Below the pieces are notes generated by a model. The model made no database searches. It was given only the letters and a program-made list of their open reading frames with translations, and was not told where the DNA came from. A DNA stretch of 64,000 nt from Clostridium drakei (GTDB taxonomy: Bacteria > Bacillota > Clostridia > Clostridiales > Clostridiaceae). The stretch spans positions 145,610-209,609 of the forward strand of contig NZ_JIBU02000001.1 of the NCBI RefSeq assembly GCF_000633595.2, written 5' to 3'. A program made the position numbers and the translations under genes. Of this stretch, positions 10,504-19,817 are shown piece after piece (position 1 is the first letter of the stretch; each line of letters begins with the position of its first letter).

Positions 10504-11592
10504 ATGCTTGATATGTATGTGAATTGTGATGGAAAAAGATTAAGATGTGGATATACTACAGGCTCTTGTGCAGCAGCAGCAGCAAAAGCAGCAACTAGGA
10601 TGTTGTATTTTAATGAAGAATTGAAGGAAATAAAAATAGATACACCTTATGGTATAGAACTTTTAATTCCTATAGAAAAGATAAAAAAAGGTGAGGATTA
10701 TATAGAATGTTGTGTAATAAAGGATGGCGGAGATGATCCTGATGTTACGGATGGTATTGAAATATGGGCAAGAGCTAAAAAGAAGAAAAATGGCTATAGC
10801 TTAAAGGGTGGAATCGGAGTAGGCACTGTTTGTAGTGAAGGTTTATATGTGGCTAAGGGTGAGCCAGCTATAAATCCAGTACCAAGAAAAATGATTGAAA
10901 AAGAAGTAGAAGAAGTACTTTTAAATGGAAAAGGTGTTGAAATAACTATATTTGTTCCTAAAGGAGAAGATATAGCCAAAAAAACTTTTAACCCAAGACT
11001 TAATATACAGGGTGGAATATCCATATTAGGGACTACAGGTATAGTAAAACCAATGTCAGAAGAAGCTCTTACCAAATCTATAGAAATTGAGATTAATCAA
11101 AAGAGTATAAAGGGATATAAAGATTTAATACTTTTATTTGGAAACATGGGCGAAAATATGGCTAAGGAACAGGGGCTTGATCCTAATAAGATGGTTATAT
11201 TTTCTAACTATTTAGGATATGCATTGAATTTCTGTGTAGAAAAAGGTATTGAGAGTATAACTATAGTTGGACATATAGGTAAGTTATGTAAGGTTGCATC
11301 AGGGTGTTTTAACACTCATAGTAGAATATGTGATGTGAGATTGGAAACTTTAGCACTAGAACTTGCTTTAATGGGAAAAGATAGAGAACTTGTACAGCAG
11401 GTTTATAATCAAAAAACCACAGAAGGTGCTGTTAATTTTCTTGGAGATGGATATGAGGAATTATATAAAAATATTGGTATAAAAGTGAAAAATAAAATAG
11501 AACAGTATACTTATAATAGTATACAGGCAAATATCATTATGTATTCTATGGATAGAGGAGTACTTTATAGTAGTATAGAAGAAGGTAATTAA
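10504..11592 (+). CDS. cbiD: Cobalt-precorrin-5B C1-methyltransferase
   Basis: SAM-dependent C1 methylation in the anaerobic pathway. 362 residues. Typical segments: [17 protein letters not shown] at the N-terminus, [12 protein letters not shown], and [18 protein letters not shown]. It lacks the GxGPG tetrapyrrole-methylase fold of the other Cbi methyltransferases, as expected for this family. AGAAGGTGAAAGT precedes the ATG. The stop is 1 nt before the GNAT gene. Confidence 0.95.
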   Translation: MLDMYVNCDGKRLRCGYTTGSCAAAAAKAATRMLYFNEELKEIKIDTPYGIELLIPIEKIKKGEDYIECCVIKDGGDDPDVTDGIEIWARAKKKKNGYSLKGGIGVGTVCSEGLYVAKGEPAINPVPRKMIEKEVEEVLLNGKGVEITIFVPKGEDIAKKTFNPRLNIQGGISILGTTGIVKPMSEEALTKSIEIEINQKSIKGYKDLILLFGNMGENMAKEQGLDPNKMVIFSNYLGYALNFCVEKGIESITIVGHIGKLCKVASGCFNTHSRICDVRLETLALELALMGKDRELVQQVYNQKTTEGAVNFLGDGYEELYKNIGIKVKNKIEQYTYNSIQANIIMYSMDRGVLYSSIEEGN

Positions 11593-11593
11593 A

Positions 11594-12058
11594 GTGAAAA
11601 GTACTATATTGGTTAAAAATATTGAAGAAAAACATGTAATACAACTTGTGAACATTTTAAATAATGATAGTATGCTGTTATATGCTTTAGGCTCAAAGAA
11701 AAATAAAATATCAGAAGTAACTTTTAAGAATCATAATAAAAAATGGTGTGAAAGTAGAAATGCTGAAATATTTGCTATTGTTTTAGATGATATTGCAATA
11801 GGAACAATATCTTTAAGTCATCAAGATTTAGATAGGCATACAGCGCAGATTGGCTATTGGATTGGCAGTAAATATTGGAGAAATGGATATACAAGTGAAG
11901 CATTTTTTCAAGTTCTAAATATTGCTAGAAAAAAAGGAATCAAATGTGTATCGGCTACAATTAAAAGAGATAATTTACCTTCTAAAAAAGTTTGGGAGAA
12001 ATGTGGAGCGAACATTAGGTTAGTAGATGATAGATATAATGTTTCTATAACCTTATAA
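11594..12058 (+). CDS. GNAT-family N-acetyltransferase inside the cbi operon
   Basis: 154 residues with a GNAT fold: a middle strand IGTISLSHQD, then GYWIGSKYWRNGYTSEAF, which matches the acetyl-CoA-binding V/I-G-x-x-x-R/Q-G-x-G/A loop, and the late NxPSKKVWEKCGA motif. It resembles RimJ/RimL-type enzymes. GTG start 1 nt after cbiD, with GAAGGT as ribosome site; cbiE begins 15 nt after it, so it is co-transcribed with the corrinoid genes. GNAT enzymes are not part of the standard cobalamin pathway, so its substrate is unknown: a corrinoid amine, a protein terminus or an unrelated target are all possible. Confidence 0.85.
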   Translation: MKSTILVKNIEEKHVIQLVNILNNDSMLLYALGSKKNKISEVTFKNHNKKWCESRNAEIFAIVLDDIAIGTISLSHQDLDRHTAQIGYWIGSKYWRNGYTSEAFFQVLNIARKKGIKCVSATIKRDNLPSKKVWEKCGANIRLVDDRYNVSITL

Positions 12059-12073
12059 AGGTGGTTTTGAGAA

Positions 12074-12712
12074 ATGGAGAATAAAGTTTATATTGTTGGT
12101 ATAGGTCCTGGAAACAAAGACTACGTATTACCAAAAGCTATAGATACTTTAAAAAATTCTGATTTAATAATTGGATTTGAAAGAGCTGTGGAAAGTATTT
12201 ACTTTATCAAGGAAGAAAAGCTTATAGTAAAAAAGCTTACAGATATATTGAATATGATAAATTCTGAAAAGAATAAGAGTATATCCATAGTTGCATCAGG
12301 AGATCCTCTTTTTTATGGTATAACAGATTATTTAAAGAAAAATTATAAAGGGAACATAAAAATAATTCCGGGATTAAGTTCTTTTCAATATATGATGAGC
12401 AAGATAGGAAAGAGCTGGCAGGGAGCTTTTTTAGGAAGTCTTCATGGAAGAGAAGATAATTTTCATGACATAGTGAGAGATAATGCTGTGTCTATATGGC
12501 TCACGGACAGCAAGCATTCACCAGCTTATATATGCAAAGAATTAAAAACAAAAAATATAAAAGCTAGAGTATACGTTGGAGAAAATTTATCCTACGAAGA
12601 TGAAAAAATCACTATAGCAGATATAGAAGAAACGGAGTACATGAGCTTTAGCAATTTATGTGTAGTAGTAGTAGAAAACTTGGAGTACTATGTGGAGGAA
12701 AATGAAAAATGA
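12074..12712 (+). CDS. cbiE: Cobalt-precorrin-7 (C5)-methyltransferase
   Basis: SAM-dependent methylase acting at C5; 212 residues with the tetrapyrrole-methylase motifs YIVGIGPGNKDYVLPKA at the N-terminus, VASGDPLFYG and IIPGLSSFQYM. In many species CbiE and CbiT are fused as CobL; here they are separate but overlap by 4 nt (ATGA), so they are likely co-translated and act together. Confidence 0.93.
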   Translation: MENKVYIVGIGPGNKDYVLPKAIDTLKNSDLIIGFERAVESIYFIKEEKLIVKKLTDILNMINSEKNKSISIVASGDPLFYGITDYLKKNYKGNIKIIPGLSSFQYMMSKIGKSWQGAFLGSLHGREDNFHDIVRDNAVSIWLTDSKHSPAYICKELKTKNIKARVYVGENLSYEDEKITIADIEETEYMSFSNLCVVVVENLEYYVEENEK

Positions 12713-13275
12713 TTTATATAAGAGATGATGAATTTATAAGAGGGGATTGCCCTATGACCAAGGAAGAGGTTAGAATTTTAAGCACTGCTAAGCTGGAGCT
12801 TAAAGAAGATTATAGAGTTTTGGATATAGGTGCAGGAACAGGTTCTGTAAGTATACAAATTGCTAAAATTTGTCCAAAGGGTGAAGTAATAGCCATAGAG
12901 AAGGATGAGAAAGCTCTTGAGGTAATAAAATTAAATAAAGAAAAATTCCAAACTGACAATTTGAATATAGTAGAAGGAGAAGCAATGGGGGTAGAAAAAG
13001 ACATACAAGCTCCTTTTGATGCTATATTTATAGGCGGCAGTGGTGGAAATATAGAAAAAATCATTGAAAATTATGATTTAAAGCTTAAAAAGGGAAAAAA
13101 TATGGTATTGAATTTTATTACCATAGATAATTTATATAAAGCTATGAATACATTGAAGGCTTTAGATTATAATGTTGAGTGCATGCAAATTTCTGTAAAT
13201 AAAAATAGAGGAAAGAGCTATATGATGTTTTCAAATAACAGCATATTTATTTTAACCGGAATAAAAACAAAATAG
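12709..13275 (+). CDS. cbiT: Cobalt-precorrin-6B C15-methyltransferase (decarboxylating)
   Basis: Class I SAM methyltransferase, 188 residues, that methylates C15 and decarboxylates the acetate at C12. RDDEFIRGDCPMTKEEVR at the N-terminus is characteristic of CbiT; the SAM site VLDIGAGTGSVSIQIA and IEKDEKALE follow, then FIGGSGGN. The start overlaps cbiE by 4 nt. Confidence 0.95.
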   Translation: MIYIRDDEFIRGDCPMTKEEVRILSTAKLELKEDYRVLDIGAGTGSVSIQIAKICPKGEVIAIEKDEKALEVIKLNKEKFQTDNLNIVEGEAMGVEKDIQAPFDAIFIGGSGGNIEKIIENYDLKLKKGKNMVLNFITIDNLYKAMNTLKALDYNVECMQISVNKNRGKSYMMFSNNSIFILTGIKTK

Positions 13276-13315
13276 GTTAGTTTTTGTAAAAATAAAAAAT
13301 AGGAGTGTAACAAGC

Positions 13316-14002
13316 ATGGAAAGTAAAGCAACAAAATTAGGAACTCTATATGGTGTAGGAGTAGGACCAGGAGGAGAAGAACTTTTAACATTAAAAGCTG
13401 TAAATGTTATTAAAAAATGTGATGTTATAATAGCTCCATCTGCTAAAGAAGGTGGAAATAGTATTGCCTTAGAAACTGCAAAAAACTTTATTACAGAAGA
13501 TAAAGAGGTAATGGTAAAACATTTTCCTATGGGCGGAGCAGAGCAGGAAGAAAAAATTCATAAAGCTTTCAAAACCATTGAAGAAAAATTAAAACAAGGA
13601 AAGGATATTGCTTTTTTAACAATTGGAGATCCTTTTGTGTACAGTACATACATATACCTTTTAAAGTATATAAAAGATCATGGATATAATACAGAAACAG
13701 TACCTGGAATAACTTCATTTTGTGCTGGAGCAAGTATTGCAGGTGAACCTATAGTTATAGGTGATGAAAGAGTTTTAATACTTCCAGCAAGTCAAGTTGA
13801 CAAAATTACTGATGAAAAGTTTGTAGTAATAATGAAGGTTTATAGGGTTGAAGAAAAAGTATTAGATGTTTTAGATAAAAAAGGTTTCAAATATGTTTTT
13901 GTAAAAAGAGCATATAGAGAAGGTCAAGAAGTATTCAGAGATAGAGAAGAAATATTAAAAAATAAGGATTATATGTCACTTATAATAGCTCAAAGAGACT
14001 AA
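13316..14002 (+). CDS. cbiL: Cobalt-factor II C20-methyltransferase
   Basis: Adds a methyl at C20 of cobalt-sirohydrochlorin, the first step after CbiK. 228 residues, tetrapyrrole-methylase fold: GTLYGVGVGPGGEELLTLKA, FLTIGDPFVYSTYIYLL and TVPGITSFCAGAS. AGGAGTG precedes the ATG. The spacing to cbiF is 19 nt. Confidence 0.95.
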   Translation: MESKATKLGTLYGVGVGPGGEELLTLKAVNVIKKCDVIIAPSAKEGGNSIALETAKNFITEDKEVMVKHFPMGGAEQEEKIHKAFKTIEEKLKQGKDIAFLTIGDPFVYSTYIYLLKYIKDHGYNTETVPGITSFCAGASIAGEPIVIGDERVLILPASQVDKITDEKFVVIMKVYRVEEKVLDVLDKKGFKYVFVKRAYREGQEVFRDREEILKNKDYMSLIIAQRD

Positions 14003-14021
14003 GGAAAAGGGGAGACTGATT

Positions 14022-14798
14022 ATGGAAAATGTAATATATTTTATAGGAGCAGGACCAGGAGATCCAGATTTAATAACTGTTAAGGGAAGAAACATATTAA
14101 TGGAGGCTGATGTAATAATATATGCAGGTTCATTAGTAAGCAAGGAGCATTTTAAAAACTGTAAGGAAGGTGTAGAAATACACAATTCAGCATCAATGAC
14201 ATTAAATGAAGTTATAGATGTAATGAAGAAAGCTTATAAAGAAAATAAAAAAATAGTTAGGCTTCATACTGGAGATCCAGCTATATATGGTGCAATAAAA
14301 GAGCAAATGGATGAGCTAGAAAAATTTAATATACCTTATGAAGTAGTCCCAGGAGTAAGTTCATTTACAGCAGCTGCATCTGCCATAAAAAGAGAATTTA
14401 CACTTCCCAATGTAAGTCAAACTGTTATATTAACCAGAGTTGAAGGAAGAACTCCAGTACCAGAAAAAGAAAGTTTAGAAAAATTAGCATCTATAGGTGC
14501 TTCTATGGCACTATTTCTTTCCGTAAGTATGATAGATAAAGTAGTAGAAAAGCTTAAAAAAGGATATGGAAGAAATGTGCCTATAGCTGTAATTCAAAGA
14601 GCTACTTGGGAAGATCAAAAATGTGTTATAGGAACTTTAGATGATATAGCTGAAAAGGTGAAAAAAGAGAATATAACAAAAACAGCGCAAATACTTGTAG
14701 GTGACTTTATAGATTGTGAATACAATAAAAGCCTTTTATATGATGAAGGTTTCTCACATATGTTCAGAAAGGGAAAAGATGAATATAGCAGTAATTAG
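14022..14798 (+). CDS. cbiF: Cobalt-precorrin-4 C11-methyltransferase
   Basis: SAM-dependent C11 methylation. 258 residues: YFIGAGPGDPDLITVKG, the YAGSLVSKE block, RLHTGDPAIYGAIKEQ, VPGVSSFTAAASA and the late VIQRATWEDQK. AAGGGGAGA lies before the ATG. Its last 20 nt overlap the start of cbiG. Confidence 0.96.
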   Translation: MENVIYFIGAGPGDPDLITVKGRNILMEADVIIYAGSLVSKEHFKNCKEGVEIHNSASMTLNEVIDVMKKAYKENKKIVRLHTGDPAIYGAIKEQMDELEKFNIPYEVVPGVSSFTAAASAIKREFTLPNVSQTVILTRVEGRTPVPEKESLEKLASIGASMALFLSVSMIDKVVEKLKKGYGRNVPIAVIQRATWEDQKCVIGTLDDIAEKVKKENITKTAQILVGDFIDCEYNKSLLYDEGFSHMFRKGKDEYSSN

Positions 14799-15762
14799 TG
14801 TAACTGAACAAGGAGATATTATTGCAGAAAAACTTAAAGAAAGTTTAGATATAGATCTGTATTCCAGAGAAAGTGTAAAGAAAAGTGGTATAAAGGTTTT
14901 AACTGAAAAAATTATTAAAGAGTATAAGGCAATAATATTTATAAGTTCTACAGGAATAGCAGTAAGAGCCATAGCAAATTATCTGGAGAGTAAGGATAAA
15001 GATCCAGCAATATTAGTTATAGATAGTAGCTCTAAGTTTGTTATAAGCTTACTTAGCGGACATTTAGGAGGAGCTAATGAATTAACTTTAAAGGTGGCAA
15101 ATATATTTAAAAGCATTCCTGTTATAACAACTGCTACGGATAATATGGGAGTTACTGCACCAGATATAATTGCAAAAAATTATGAACTTGTAATAGATGA
15201 TCTTAAGGATGCTAAAAAGATTGCAGCTTTATTGGTAGATAAGAAACAAGTGGCTTTTCTGGATAAGAAAAACATCATAACTTTGCCAAAAGGATATACT
15301 AGCAATATAAAAGAAGCTGAAGGGATTGTATATGTTACCCATAATTTAAAAGAAAACTCCGATGTATATAAGAAAAATATGTTAAGGCTTATAAGAAAAG
15401 ATATTATACTTGGAATAGGATGTAGAAAGGATTTTGATCCAGGAAGAATGAGAGATTGCGTAGATGATATTTTGGCAGAATACAATTTAGATAAAAGAGC
15501 AGTAAAGGCTGTTGCTACAGTGGAAATTAAAAAACATGAAAAGGCCATATTAAAATTAGAAGAATATTTGGGATGTGAACTTAAAATATTTTCTTTAGAA
15601 GAAATAAGAAAAATACATCACAAATATGCAGGCAGCGATTTTGTAGAAAAAACTATAGGGGTTAGGGCTGTATGTGAACCATGTGTTGAATTAATGGGCG
15701 CAGAACTAATTACAGAAAAAATAAAAGCTAATGGTATGACTATTTGTATTGGTCAGATTTGA
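14779..15762 (+). CDS. cbiG: Cobalt-precorrin-5A hydrolase
   Basis: Opens the delta-lactone of cobalt-precorrin-5A and releases the C20 fragment as acetaldehyde. 327 residues: an N-terminal region with FISSTGIAVRAIA and LLSGHLGGANELT, a linker, and a C-terminal domain with GIGCRKDFDPG. The ATG at 14779 is chosen (GGGAAAAG upstream; product starts MNIAVISVTEQG); it lies within the cbiF end, so translation is coupled. Confidence 0.94.
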   Translation: MNIAVISVTEQGDIIAEKLKESLDIDLYSRESVKKSGIKVLTEKIIKEYKAIIFISSTGIAVRAIANYLESKDKDPAILVIDSSSKFVISLLSGHLGGANELTLKVANIFKSIPVITTATDNMGVTAPDIIAKNYELVIDDLKDAKKIAALLVDKKQVAFLDKKNIITLPKGYTSNIKEAEGIVYVTHNLKENSDVYKKNMLRLIRKDIILGIGCRKDFDPGRMRDCVDDILAEYNLDKRAVKAVATVEIKKHEKAILKLEEYLGCELKIFSLEEIRKIHHKYAGSDFVEKTIGVRAVCEPCVELMGAELITEKIKANGMTICIGQI

Positions 15763-15787
15763 CCTTAGTGAAAGGATGTGTGTTCAT

Positions 15788-16504
15788 ATGGGAAAACTTT
15801 ATGTTGTAGGAATTGGACCAGGTGGATTGGATTATATGACTGTTAAATCAGTAAAAGCGTTAGAAGAAAGTGATATTATAGTAGGATATACTAAATATAT
15901 AGAATTTATAAAACCTATTATAAAGGATAAGGTTGTATTTTCTACAGGAATGCGCGGTGAAGTAGAAAGATGTAAAAAGGCACTTGAATTGTCAAAGGAT
16001 AAGGTAGTTTCTATAGTGAGTACAGGAGATGCTGGAATTTATGGAATGGCAGGACTTATATTAGAAATGAAAAATGATGAAGACGTGGAAATAATACCTG
16101 GAGTTACAGCATCTTCAGCAGCAGCTTCAGTTGTAGGAGCACCACTTATGCATGATAACTGCAATATAAGCTTAAGTGATCTTATGACACCTTATGATCT
16201 TATAAAAAAGAGAGTTGAATTAGCAGCACAGGGAGATTTTATTATTTCATTATATAATCCTAAAAGTAATGGAAGACCTCTTTATTTAAAGGAGTGTATG
16301 GAATTAATAAAAAAATATAGATCAGGAGATACACCAGTTGCTGTAGTTAAAAATGCTTTAAGAGATGGCGAGGAAAAAACATTATTTACAATAGATTCTT
16401 TTGATGATAGCAATGTAGATATGTTTTCAATTGTAATAATAGGTAATACTAAAAGTTATATAAAGGATAATAAATTTGTAACTCCTAGAGGATACAGTGT
16501 TTAA
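15788..16504 (+). CDS. cbiH: Cobalt-precorrin-3B C17-methyltransferase
   Basis: Methylates C17 with ring contraction. 238 residues, tetrapyrrole-methylase fold: LYVVGIGPGGLDYMTVKS, STGDAGIYGMAGL, IIPGVTASSAAASVVGAPL and DFIISLYNPKSNGRP. ATG at 15788 with AAAGGATG upstream. The 34-nt gap to cbiK contains TTAATAATTAAGAGTTAGG, an AT-rich string reminiscent of small clostridial intergenic repeats. Confidence 0.95.
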   Translation: MGKLYVVGIGPGGLDYMTVKSVKALEESDIIVGYTKYIEFIKPIIKDKVVFSTGMRGEVERCKKALELSKDKVVSIVSTGDAGIYGMAGLILEMKNDEDVEIIPGVTASSAAASVVGAPLMHDNCNISLSDLMTPYDLIKKRVELAAQGDFIISLYNPKSNGRPLYLKECMELIKKYRSGDTPVAVVKNALRDGEEKTLFTIDSFDDSNVDMFSIVIIGNTKSYIKDNKFVTPRGYSV

Positions 16505-16538
16505 TTAATAATTAAGAGTTAGGAATGGAGAATTTGGT

Positions 16539-17339
16539 ATGGGAAAAAAAGGTATATTAGTAGTAAGTTTTGGAACAAGTATTCCGCAAGCTTTTGAACT
16601 TTGCATTGAAAGTACAGAAAATAGAATAAAAGAATGTTTTCCAGAATATGAAATAAGAAGAGCATTTACTTCTTATATGATAATTAAAAAATTAAAAGAA
16701 GAAAATAAACTTTTCATAGATACTGTGGAAGAAGCATTAGAAAAAATGAATGCTGATGGTTTTGATGAAATTTATGTTCAGCCATTACATATCATGCCTG
16801 GAGATGAATATGATAAGATAGTGAATGGAGTAAACAAATATAAAGATACCTTTTCTAAATTGGTTTTTGGAAGACCAATTTTATATAGAGAAAATGATTA
16901 TAAGATAGCAGTAAATGCACTAAAAAAACAACTTCCAGCCATGAGTAAAAATCAGGCAGTAATGCTTATGGGACACGGATCAGTTCATCCGGCTAATTCT
17001 AGTTATGCATTACTTAGATGCATATTAGAAGATGAAGGATTGGATAATGTGTATGTAGGGACAGTAGAAGGATATCCTATTTTAGAAAATTTAGTTCCAA
17101 AGATGAAGCAGAATGGTATAGAAGAGGTTACATTAATGCCTTTCATGTTAGTAGCAGGAGATCATGCTATTAATGACATGGCAGGAGAAGAAGAAGATTC
17201 GTGGAAAACTCAATTAGAAGAAGAGGGATTTAAGGTTAATGTGTATCTACATGGATTAGGTGAAAATAAAGCTTTTCAGGATATATATGTAGAGCATATT
17301 AAAGATTCTATAAATGGAAATCCATTATTAAGTAAATAG
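16539..17339 (+). CDS. cbiK: Sirohydrochlorin cobaltochelatase
   Basis: Inserts Co(II) into sirohydrochlorin, committing the ring to the anaerobic cobalamin route. 266 residues, the long CbiK form rather than CbiX. Seen: ILVVSFGTS at the N-terminus, VQPLHIMPG, the histidine of LMGHGSVHPAN and that of VAGDHAINDMAGEEEDSW, giving the metal ligands. No signal peptide, so it is cytoplasmic. Confidence 0.95.
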   Translation: MGKKGILVVSFGTSIPQAFELCIESTENRIKECFPEYEIRRAFTSYMIIKKLKEENKLFIDTVEEALEKMNADGFDEIYVQPLHIMPGDEYDKIVNGVNKYKDTFSKLVFGRPILYRENDYKIAVNALKKQLPAMSKNQAVMLMGHGSVHPANSSYALLRCILEDEGLDNVYVGTVEGYPILENLVPKMKQNGIEEVTLMPFMLVAGDHAINDMAGEEEDSWKTQLEEEGFKVNVYLHGLGENKAFQDIYVEHIKDSINGNPLLSK

Positions 17340-17378
17340 GATATTTCTTATATACTTTAAAGATTGGAGATTTTTGAT

Positions 17379-18164
17379 ATGATAGGTTTAATTCTTGGAA
17401 CGTCAGAGGGAAAAAGTATATTATCTCTTTTGAATAAATTTACTGAAGATATTTTAATATCTACAGCTACTGAATATGGTGGGGAACTACTGCAAAACTA
17501 TAAGTATGCATATTTAAATACAAAACCTTTAAACTTAGAAGGATTAAAGAGATTATTTAAGGAAAAGGGTATAAGTATGCTTGTAGATGCGTCACATCCT
17601 TATGCGGTAGAAATTACAGATAATGCTATTAAGGTTTGTAGTGAATTAAATATAGAATATGTAAGATATGAAAGAGCATCTTGTGTAGATAAATTTAAAA
17701 ATTATGAAAAAGTTATAGAAGTAGAAAGTTATGAAGGACTTTATGATAAATTAAAGTATATAAAGGGAAATATACTTAATACCAGTGGAAGTAGAAATTT
17801 AGATAAAATATTATCTTTGAATATAGAAAATAGAATAGTTCATAGAGTATTGCCTTCTGTAAAAGTCATGAATGAATGTTTAAGTAAAGGTGTAAAAATT
17901 GACGATATAATAGCTATAAAAGGACCTATAAGCTATAATTTAAATTGTGCTTTTATAAAAGAATATGAAGCAAAAGCTATGGTATTAAAAGATAGTGGAA
18001 TTCAAGGTGGAACAGAAGAAAAAATAAAAGCATGTGTAGATAACGATATATATGCTTTCATAATAGAGAGAAACACAAGAAAGTATAAAACTATTTTTTA
18101 TGATGAGGAAAATTTAGTACAATATATTATAGAAAAACTTAAATCAACAAAAACTAAAATGTAA
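17379..18164 (+). CDS. cbiJ: Cobalt-precorrin-6A reductase
   Basis: NAD(P)H-dependent reduction of the corrin ring at C18-C19. 261 residues: LILGTSEGKSILSLL at the N-terminus, DASHPYAVEITDNA and the AIKGPISYNLN segment are typical of CbiJ/CobK. ATG at 17379 with GGAG 9 nt upstream. It ends 12 nt before the kinase gene. Confidence 0.92.
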   Translation: MIGLILGTSEGKSILSLLNKFTEDILISTATEYGGELLQNYKYAYLNTKPLNLEGLKRLFKEKGISMLVDASHPYAVEITDNAIKVCSELNIEYVRYERASCVDKFKNYEKVIEVESYEGLYDKLKYIKGNILNTSGSRNLDKILSLNIENRIVHRVLPSVKVMNECLSKGVKIDDIIAIKGPISYNLNCAFIKEYEAKAMVLKDSGIQGGTEEKIKACVDNDIYAFIIERNTRKYKTIFYDEENLVQYIIEKLKSTKTKM

Positions 18165-18176
18165 AGGGTGTATTTT

Positions 18177-19010
18177 ATGGAGTTTACAACAAAATACCCA
18201 GGAAGTTTTGGAGAAGTGCTTCAAGGTAGGGTACAGAATAGGGATGTTTTGCTGTCTTGTCCAGTTAATGTTTATACTAATGTTAAGATATCAGAAAGTA
18301 CAAGCCCTAGTGATAAATTTAAATGGCAAAAAGCAGCTAAGTTTTTGGATAACATTTTAACCAAGTGGGATCATAAAAATTATGTAGATAGTTTAGATAT
18401 ACAAATATCTTCTCATATACCTTATGGCAAGGGTATGGCAAGTAGTACAGCAGATTTATGTGGAGTGTATTCCTGTTTATTAAAAATGTTTAAAAAAGAG
18501 TTTAATGAACAGGAGCTTATAGAACAATGTATAAAAATAGAACCTACAGATAGTATTATTTTCAATGAAGCTACTATTTTTGATTATAAAAAAGGTCTTT
18601 ATAAAGAAAAGATAGGTTCATATTTTAAATATAATATACTTGCTTTTGAAGGAGAAAATATAGTTGATACAGTTGAATTTAATAGCAAGAAGTTGCCTGA
18701 TTTAAGTAATGCAGATGATTTATTTGAAATTTTAAAAGAAGCTATACAGGAAAAAAATTTAGAAAAGTTATCATATGTATCTACAGAAAGTATTATTAGA
18801 AATCAAAAAAGACTTTATTATGATTGGATAAAAGATGTTATTAGCATAAAAAATCAAACTTGTGGTCTTGGAATAATTGGAGCTCACAGCGGAAATGTAT
18901 TGGGGATAATATATGAAGATGATGATAAATTTGATTATGCTGTTAGGTTTTCTAAAAAACTAAATGGTTATAAAATATATCCAGTGAAAACTTTAGATAA
19001 GATATTTTAA
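18177..19010 (+). CDS. pduX: L-threonine kinase (PduX-type GHMP kinase)
   Basis: Makes L-threonine O-3-phosphate, the substrate of CobD. 277 residues with GHMP-kinase marks: PGSFGEVLQG at the N-terminus and the ATP loop IPYGKGMASSTADL. The first matches PduX from propanediol-degrading bacteria. AAAGGG 8 nt before ATG at 18177. Position between cbiJ and cobO and the cobD gene at the other end of the cluster support a role in aminopropanol linker synthesis; no propanediol-utilisation genes are present. Confidence 0.88.
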   Translation: MEFTTKYPGSFGEVLQGRVQNRDVLLSCPVNVYTNVKISESTSPSDKFKWQKAAKFLDNILTKWDHKNYVDSLDIQISSHIPYGKGMASSTADLCGVYSCLLKMFKKEFNEQELIEQCIKIEPTDSIIFNEATIFDYKKGLYKEKIGSYFKYNILAFEGENIVDTVEFNSKKLPDLSNADDLFEILKEAIQEKNLEKLSYVSTESIIRNQKRLYYDWIKDVISIKNQTCGLGIIGAHSGNVLGIIYEDDDKFDYAVRFSKKLNGYKIYPVKTLDKIF

Positions 19011-19048
19011 AAAATATTTTTATTATATAAAGAAAGAAGGTATTTATT

Positions 19049-19564
19049 ATGGATAAGGGATACATTCAAATGTATACAGGTAATGGAAAAGGAAAAACTA
19101 CTGCAGCTTTGGGATTATCACTTAGAGCCGTTTGTGCTGGAAAGAAGGTATTTTTTGGACAGTTTACTAAGGGGATGAAATATAGTGAATTAAATGCAGT
19201 AAAATATCTACCTACTTTTAAATTAGAGCAGTTTGGGGGAAATCATTTTATATTCAATAAACCAACTAAGGCGGATATAGCAGAAGCTAGAAAGGGTTTA
19301 GAAAGAGCAAAAGAAGTTTTAACTTCAGGTGAGTACGATGTAGTAGTCTTAGATGAGATAAATATTGCTATATTTTATGAACTTTTTACTGTAGAAGAAG
19401 TTATAGAAATGTTGGATAGTAGAAAAGAAAATGTAGAAGTAATACTTACAGGAAGATATGCAAATGAAAAACTTATTGAAAAAGCAGATTTAGTAACAGA
19501 AATGAAAGAAATAAAGCATTATTATAATGAAGGAGTTCAAGCAAGAGTAGGCATAGAAAGTTAA
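19049..19564 (+). CDS. cobO: Cob(I)alamin adenosyltransferase, CobO/BtuR type
   Basis: Adds the 5'-deoxyadenosyl upper ligand from ATP. 171 residues, CobA/CobO/BtuR family: P-loop YTGNGKGKTTAALGL, VLDEINIAI and LTGRYANEKLIEKAD. Slightly shorter than the roughly 195-residue enterobacterial form because the N-terminal extension is missing, as is usual in Gram-positives. Last gene of the corrinoid cluster; a strong terminator follows. Confidence 0.94.
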   Translation: MDKGYIQMYTGNGKGKTTAALGLSLRAVCAGKKVFFGQFTKGMKYSELNAVKYLPTFKLEQFGGNHFIFNKPTKADIAEARKGLERAKEVLTSGEYDVVVLDEINIAIFYELFTVEEVIEMLDSRKENVEVILTGRYANEKLIEKADLVTEMKEIKHYYNEGVQARVGIES

Positions 19565-19580
19565 TTATATATTTAAATAA

Positions 19581-19612
19581 AAAGTTGATGCTAATTAAGC
19601 ATCAACTTTTTT
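19581..19612 (+). terminator. Terminator ending the corrinoid cluster
   Basis: Stem AAAGTTGATGC / GCATCAACTTT (11 bp, perfect), 7-nt loop, then a run of T. It closes the transcript after cobO. Confidence 0.9.
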
Positions 19613-19708
19613 TAACAATAATTGTTTGAAAATTCTTTAATTTGATATATGAGCATTTATTAGAAATATAGCTATGAATAAAAGAAATAGTTAATTGGAC
19701 TCAAAAAT

Positions 19709-19744
19709 TGGACTGATATATGGATTAATCCATACACCAGTCCA
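19709..19744. promoter_or_regulatory. Inverted repeat abutting the yitT-family promoter
   Basis: TGGACTG (19709-19715) pairs with CAGTCCA (19738-19744), and ATGGAT/ATCCAT pairs inside it. The outer arm ends at the base before the -35 box. There is no T-run, so an operator or activator site is more likely than a terminator. Another TTGGACT occurs 14 nt upstream at 19695. Confidence 0.45.
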
Positions 19745-19773
19745 TTGACAGCTAACTTGCAGTATAATAAAAT
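19745..19773 (+). promoter_or_regulatory. Promoter of the YitT-family gene
   Basis: TTGACA at 19745-19750, 17-nt spacer, TAAAAT at 19768-19773: a near-consensus vegetative promoter about 45 nt upstream of the GTG start. Confidence 0.65.
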
Positions 19774-19817
19774 TTATATTGTAAGTAAAAGAGTTATAAA
19801 TCATAGGGGGCATTAAG

